Of a DNA stretch of 7,651 bases, positions 5,886 through 7,651 are shown one piece after another (position 1 is the first letter of the stretch; each line of letters opens with the position of its first letter). The notes under the pieces are model-generated. The model was not told where the DNA came from. It made no database searches and was given only the letters and a program-made list of their open reading frames with translations. The position numbers and the translations under genes were made by a program. This DNA is from Erysipelothrix sp. UBA3383 (lineage in GTDB: Bacteria > Bacillota_I > Bacilli_A > Erysipelotrichales > Erysipelotrichaceae): positions 1 through 7,651 of the forward strand of contig DEPV01000043.1 in assembly GCA_002358955.1 (NCBI GenBank), in the 5' to 3' direction.

Positions 5886-7241
5886 ATGAGTAAACGTATA
5901 GATATGCTTAATGGTGACATTAAGAAAGTACTAGTTGGGTTAGCATTACCAATTATTGCTTCTAACTTCGTACAAACTGCCTATGGAATGATCGATATGA
6001 TCTGGATTGGAAAAGTAGGGTCTGATGCTGTATCAGCTATTGGTACTGCCAACTTTTACATCAACCTAGCAGCAGGTTTTGCAAGTATTATAATTATTGG
6101 TTCAGGAATTCGTATTGCCCAAGCTCTTGGTGCTAATAAGAATGAAGATGCTGCAGAGTATACCAAAAACTCTTTAGTCTTTACTGTAATTTTATCCCTA
6201 ATTGTAGGGGGACTCTTATTCTTATTCTCAAATCAATTACTTGGTTATTTCCAAATGAATAACCCTCATGTTGAAAGTATGGCACTTGATTATTTGCGCC
6301 ATGCACTAATGGGTGTACCATTTATGTTCCTAGCTACTTTAGTTACTACCGTATTAACCTCTTATGGTAATACCAAACTAACTTTTAAAGCCAACACAGT
6401 AGGACTTTTAATTAATATTGTATTAGATCCGCTCATGATTTTTGGGTGGGCAGGATTTCCTGCGTTGGGTGTTGTTGGTGCAGCATGGGCCACTACAATA
6501 GCTCGTATTATCTCAGTTGCAGTACTGGTTTATTTCTCAAATCATGAAATCATCGCTTCATTTAAAGCTAAAATTAACTTTGACAAATTAAAAGATGTGG
6601 TTCGTATTTCATTTCCTGCTACAGCACAAACTCTAATCTTTACAGCAATCTCAATGGTTATTGGTAAACTCGTCATTGAGTTTGGTACGGATGCCATTGC
6701 TACCCAAAAAATTGGAATTCAGATCGAATCGATTACTTGGGTAACCATTGGTGGTTTACAAGGTGCGATTTCGGCCTTTGTAGGACAGAACTTCGGAGCT
6801 CAAAAACTTGAACGTATTGACGAAGGATATCATTCTGCACTTCGTATTGTTACAGTATTTGGTCTTGTTATTACTGCAATATTCTTAATCTTCCCAAAAC
6901 CAATCTTTTCAATCTTTATTGCCGATCCTGATGTTATTGATATGGGTGTTGGGTATATGTCAGCAATTGGTTTCTCTCAAGTCTTCATGTGTTTTGAGAT
7001 GTTATCAGTAGGTGCATTTAATGGAATGGGTAAAACATACATTCCACCATTAATTTCAATACTATTTACATCACTACGTATTCCACTTGCAATCTTCCTA
7101 AAACAATATTTAGGACTCAGTGGCATTTGGTGGTCTATCAGTATCTCTTCTGTATTTAAAGGTATAATCCTTCTTGTATGGTATGAAATGCTGTTACGTA
7201 AATCTAAAAATGAATTATTAGCAAACAACCCCGCTTATTAA
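5886..7241 (+). CDS. MATE-family multidrug / cation antiporter
   Basis: This is an inner-membrane exporter that in known family members uses a Na+ or H+ gradient to expel organic cations or other drugs. The 451-residue length is typical. About 12 hydrophobic segments can be seen, in two six-helix halves. The first half covers roughly residues 14-217; a charged loop follows at about 224-237 and the second half covers 238-434. The two halves carry a matching loop, AQALGANKNEDAAEY at 78-92 and VGQNFGAQKLERIDEG at 299-314, as expected from MATE internal duplication. LDPLMIFGWAG (180-190) and GVVGAAWATTIAR (195-207) are further family signatures. The substrate cannot be read from sequence. The gene has its own ribosome-binding site and lies between two terminators, so it is probably transcribed alone and has no evident link to pyrimidine synthesis. 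Its last five codons and stop form part of the terminator hairpin. Confidence 0.93.
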   Translation: MSKRIDMLNGDIKKVLVGLALPIIASNFVQTAYGMIDMIWIGKVGSDAVSAIGTANFYINLAAGFASIIIIGSGIRIAQALGANKNEDAAEYTKNSLVFTVILSLIVGGLLFLFSNQLLGYFQMNNPHVESMALDYLRHALMGVPFMFLATLVTTVLTSYGNTKLTFKANTVGLLINIVLDPLMIFGWAGFPALGVVGAAWATTIARIISVAVLVYFSNHEIIASFKAKINFDKLKDVVRISFPATAQTLIFTAISMVIGKLVIEFGTDAIATQKIGIQIESITWVTIGGLQGAISAFVGQNFGAQKLERIDEGYHSALRIVTVFGLVITAIFLIFPKPIFSIFIADPDVIDMGVGYMSAIGFSQVFMCFEMLSVGAFNGMGKTYIPPLISILFTSLRIPLAIFLKQYLGLSGIWWSISISSVFKGIILLVWYEMLLRKSKNELLANNPAY

Positions 7242-7254
7242 GTGGGGTTGTTTT
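7223..7254 (+). terminator. Terminator overlapping the end of the MATE gene
   Basis: AAACAACCCC at 7223-7232 pairs with GGGGTTGTTT at 7244-7253. The pairing continues inward through a G-U pair and CTT/AAG to a three-base ATT loop (7237-7239), giving about 14 pairs in a row. The left arm encodes the last residues of the MATE protein (NNPAY), and the TAA stop lies in the loop and inner stem. The T-tract after the GC-rich part is short (TTTT at 7251-7254), but the hairpin is strong. The near-perfect symmetry and A-rich left flank could make it bidirectional. Confidence 0.85.
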
Positions 7255-7296
7255 ACAAATTTACTATCACTAGCTGTTTCTTTCTTACCTATGATT

Positions 7297-7328
7297 CGTA
7301 CTACTAAATAATAGTACGTTTAATTTTA
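7297..7328 (+). repeat. Inverted repeat with T-rich tail, possible second terminator or operator
   Basis: CGTACTA at 7297-7303 and TAGTACG at 7312-7318 are perfect 7-base inverted arms around an 8-base loop. The following TTTAATTTT (7319-7327) gives it the look of a weak rho-independent terminator, which would back up the one at 7223. Alternatively it is a protein-binding palindrome ahead of the antitoxin gene. The stem is short and mostly A-T, so either role is tentative. Confidence 0.45.
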
Positions 7329-7351
7329 CGCACTATTGTTGATGCGACATA

Positions 7352-7445
7352 CCTTATCGTGTACGATACAGATAGTATAAAGATCTTGGCTACAACAAAA
7401 ACATAGAGTAAATGTTTATTGCCTTTAGTATGATAAACGATAAGG
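7352..7445 (+). promoter_or_regulatory. Nested inverted repeats before the antitoxin gene (probable control region)
   Basis: TATCGT at 7355-7360 and ACGATA at 7363-7368 form a tight palindrome whose centre TGTACG (7360-7365) is one base from TGTACA, the hexamer known from yefM-yoeB operators. A third copy of ACGATA lies at 7437-7442. It is part of ACGATAAGG (7437-7445), the exact reverse complement of CCTTATCGT at 7352-7360. GTTTAT (7414-7419) and ATAAAC (7433-7438) form another pair. Phd/YefM antitoxins usually bind palindromes at their own promoter, so autoregulation is likely. A possible but weak promoter is TTGATG (7339-7344), 17 bases, TACGAT (7362-7367), which would put the -10 inside the palindrome. 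The repeats are seen directly; their function is inferred. Confidence 0.5.
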
Positions 7446-7455
7446 AGGGAGAGAT

Positions 7456-7651
7456 ATGAGAAATATGATTAACGGAATCATTAAAGCTACCAGCGTAAGT
7501 ACTTTTAGAAGTAATCTTAAAGATAATTTGGATGCCGTTTATTTCGAAAATCAAGTTTTGATAGTTACACGACCTGAAGATGAAAACGTCGTAGTTATTA
7601 GCGAGTTTCAATTTAATGAAATATTAAGAAAGTTTAATAACATAGAATATT
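7456..7651 (+). CDS. Phd/YefM-family antitoxin, amino-terminal part (cut by window end)
   Basis: This is the start of an antitoxin of the Phd/YefM type, a DNA-binding protein that neutralises a partner toxin (often a RelE/YoeB-type mRNA interferase) and represses its own operon. Sixty-five codons are visible with no stop before the window edge; family members are usually 80-90 residues. The amino-terminal dimer and DNA-binding domain is recognisable: KATSVSTFRSNLKDNLDAV at 10-28 matches the family pattern ATS-S-FR-NLK--LD-V, and LIVTRPEDENVVVIS at 35-49 matches the ITR...VVLIS strand pair. The toxin-binding tail would follow residue 65. The start at 7456 is set by AAGGAGGGAG (7442-7451); an ATG at codon 4 is too far from it. 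The toxin gene is expected immediately downstream but is not in the window. Confidence 0.85.
   Translation, partial: MRNMINGIIKATSVSTFRSNLKDNLDAVYFENQVLIVTRPEDENVVVISEFQFNEILRKFNNIEY

Noticed and set aside
7390..7611. Minus-strand open frame of 73 codons covering the antitoxin start
   Set aside because: It overlaps the YefM-like reading frame and its control region. The + strand product matches a known family, while the minus product matches nothing I recognise.
1..7651. CRISPR arrays, tRNA or rRNA genes, insertion sequences, phage genes
   Set aside because: No regularly spaced direct repeats, no tRNA cloverleaf or rRNA segments, and no transposase or phage-like proteins were seen in any part of the window.

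Overview
The window is an AT-rich, gene-dense stretch with every gene on the + strand. It suggests a low-GC Gram-positive bacterium (Bacillota). Evidence: strong AGGAGG-type ribosome-binding sites, a PyrR/attenuator-controlled pyr operon, a class 1B dihydroorotate dehydrogenase with its PyrK subunit, and rho-independent terminators with U-tracts. An Erysipelotrichia-like lineage is possible, but that is only an impression from protein style.

Bases 1-5813 hold most of a de novo pyrimidine operon in the order pyrR, pyrB, pyrC, pyrK, pyrD, pyrF, pyrE. The genes are packed head to tail: three ATGA start/stop overlaps (B/C, C/K, K/D), an 8-base overlap (D/F) and a 2-base gap (F/E). The only real gap lies between pyrR and pyrB (545-659). 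It holds a complete PyrR-type attenuator: a binding-loop hairpin, a competing antiterminator and a terminator with seven Ts. The enzymes carry carbamoyl phosphate plus aspartate through carbamoyl-aspartate (PyrB), dihydroorotate (PyrC), orotate (PyrD with PyrK, electrons to NAD+) and OMP (PyrE) to UMP (PyrF). PyrR senses UMP/UTP and closes the loop. The carbamoyl phosphate synthase genes (pyrAA/pyrAB) and the uracil permease gene, common in related operons, are absent from this cluster. A UUCG-loop terminator ends the operon.

Bases 5816-7253 hold a separate MATE-family multidrug/Na+ antiporter gene. Its terminator is built partly from its own last codons.

Bases 7254-7455 are non-coding and rich in inverted repeats, one of which includes part of the next gene's ribosome-binding site. 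From 7456 to the window edge is the start of a Phd/YefM-type antitoxin gene, cut off by the window. Its toxin partner would lie just beyond.

Most of the window is well-understood housekeeping sequence, and I see no wholly new system. The points most worth a second look are the variant PyrR-binding loop, the shortened Fe-S loop of PyrK, the missing carbamoyl phosphate synthase genes, and the nested inverted repeats ahead of the antitoxin gene.
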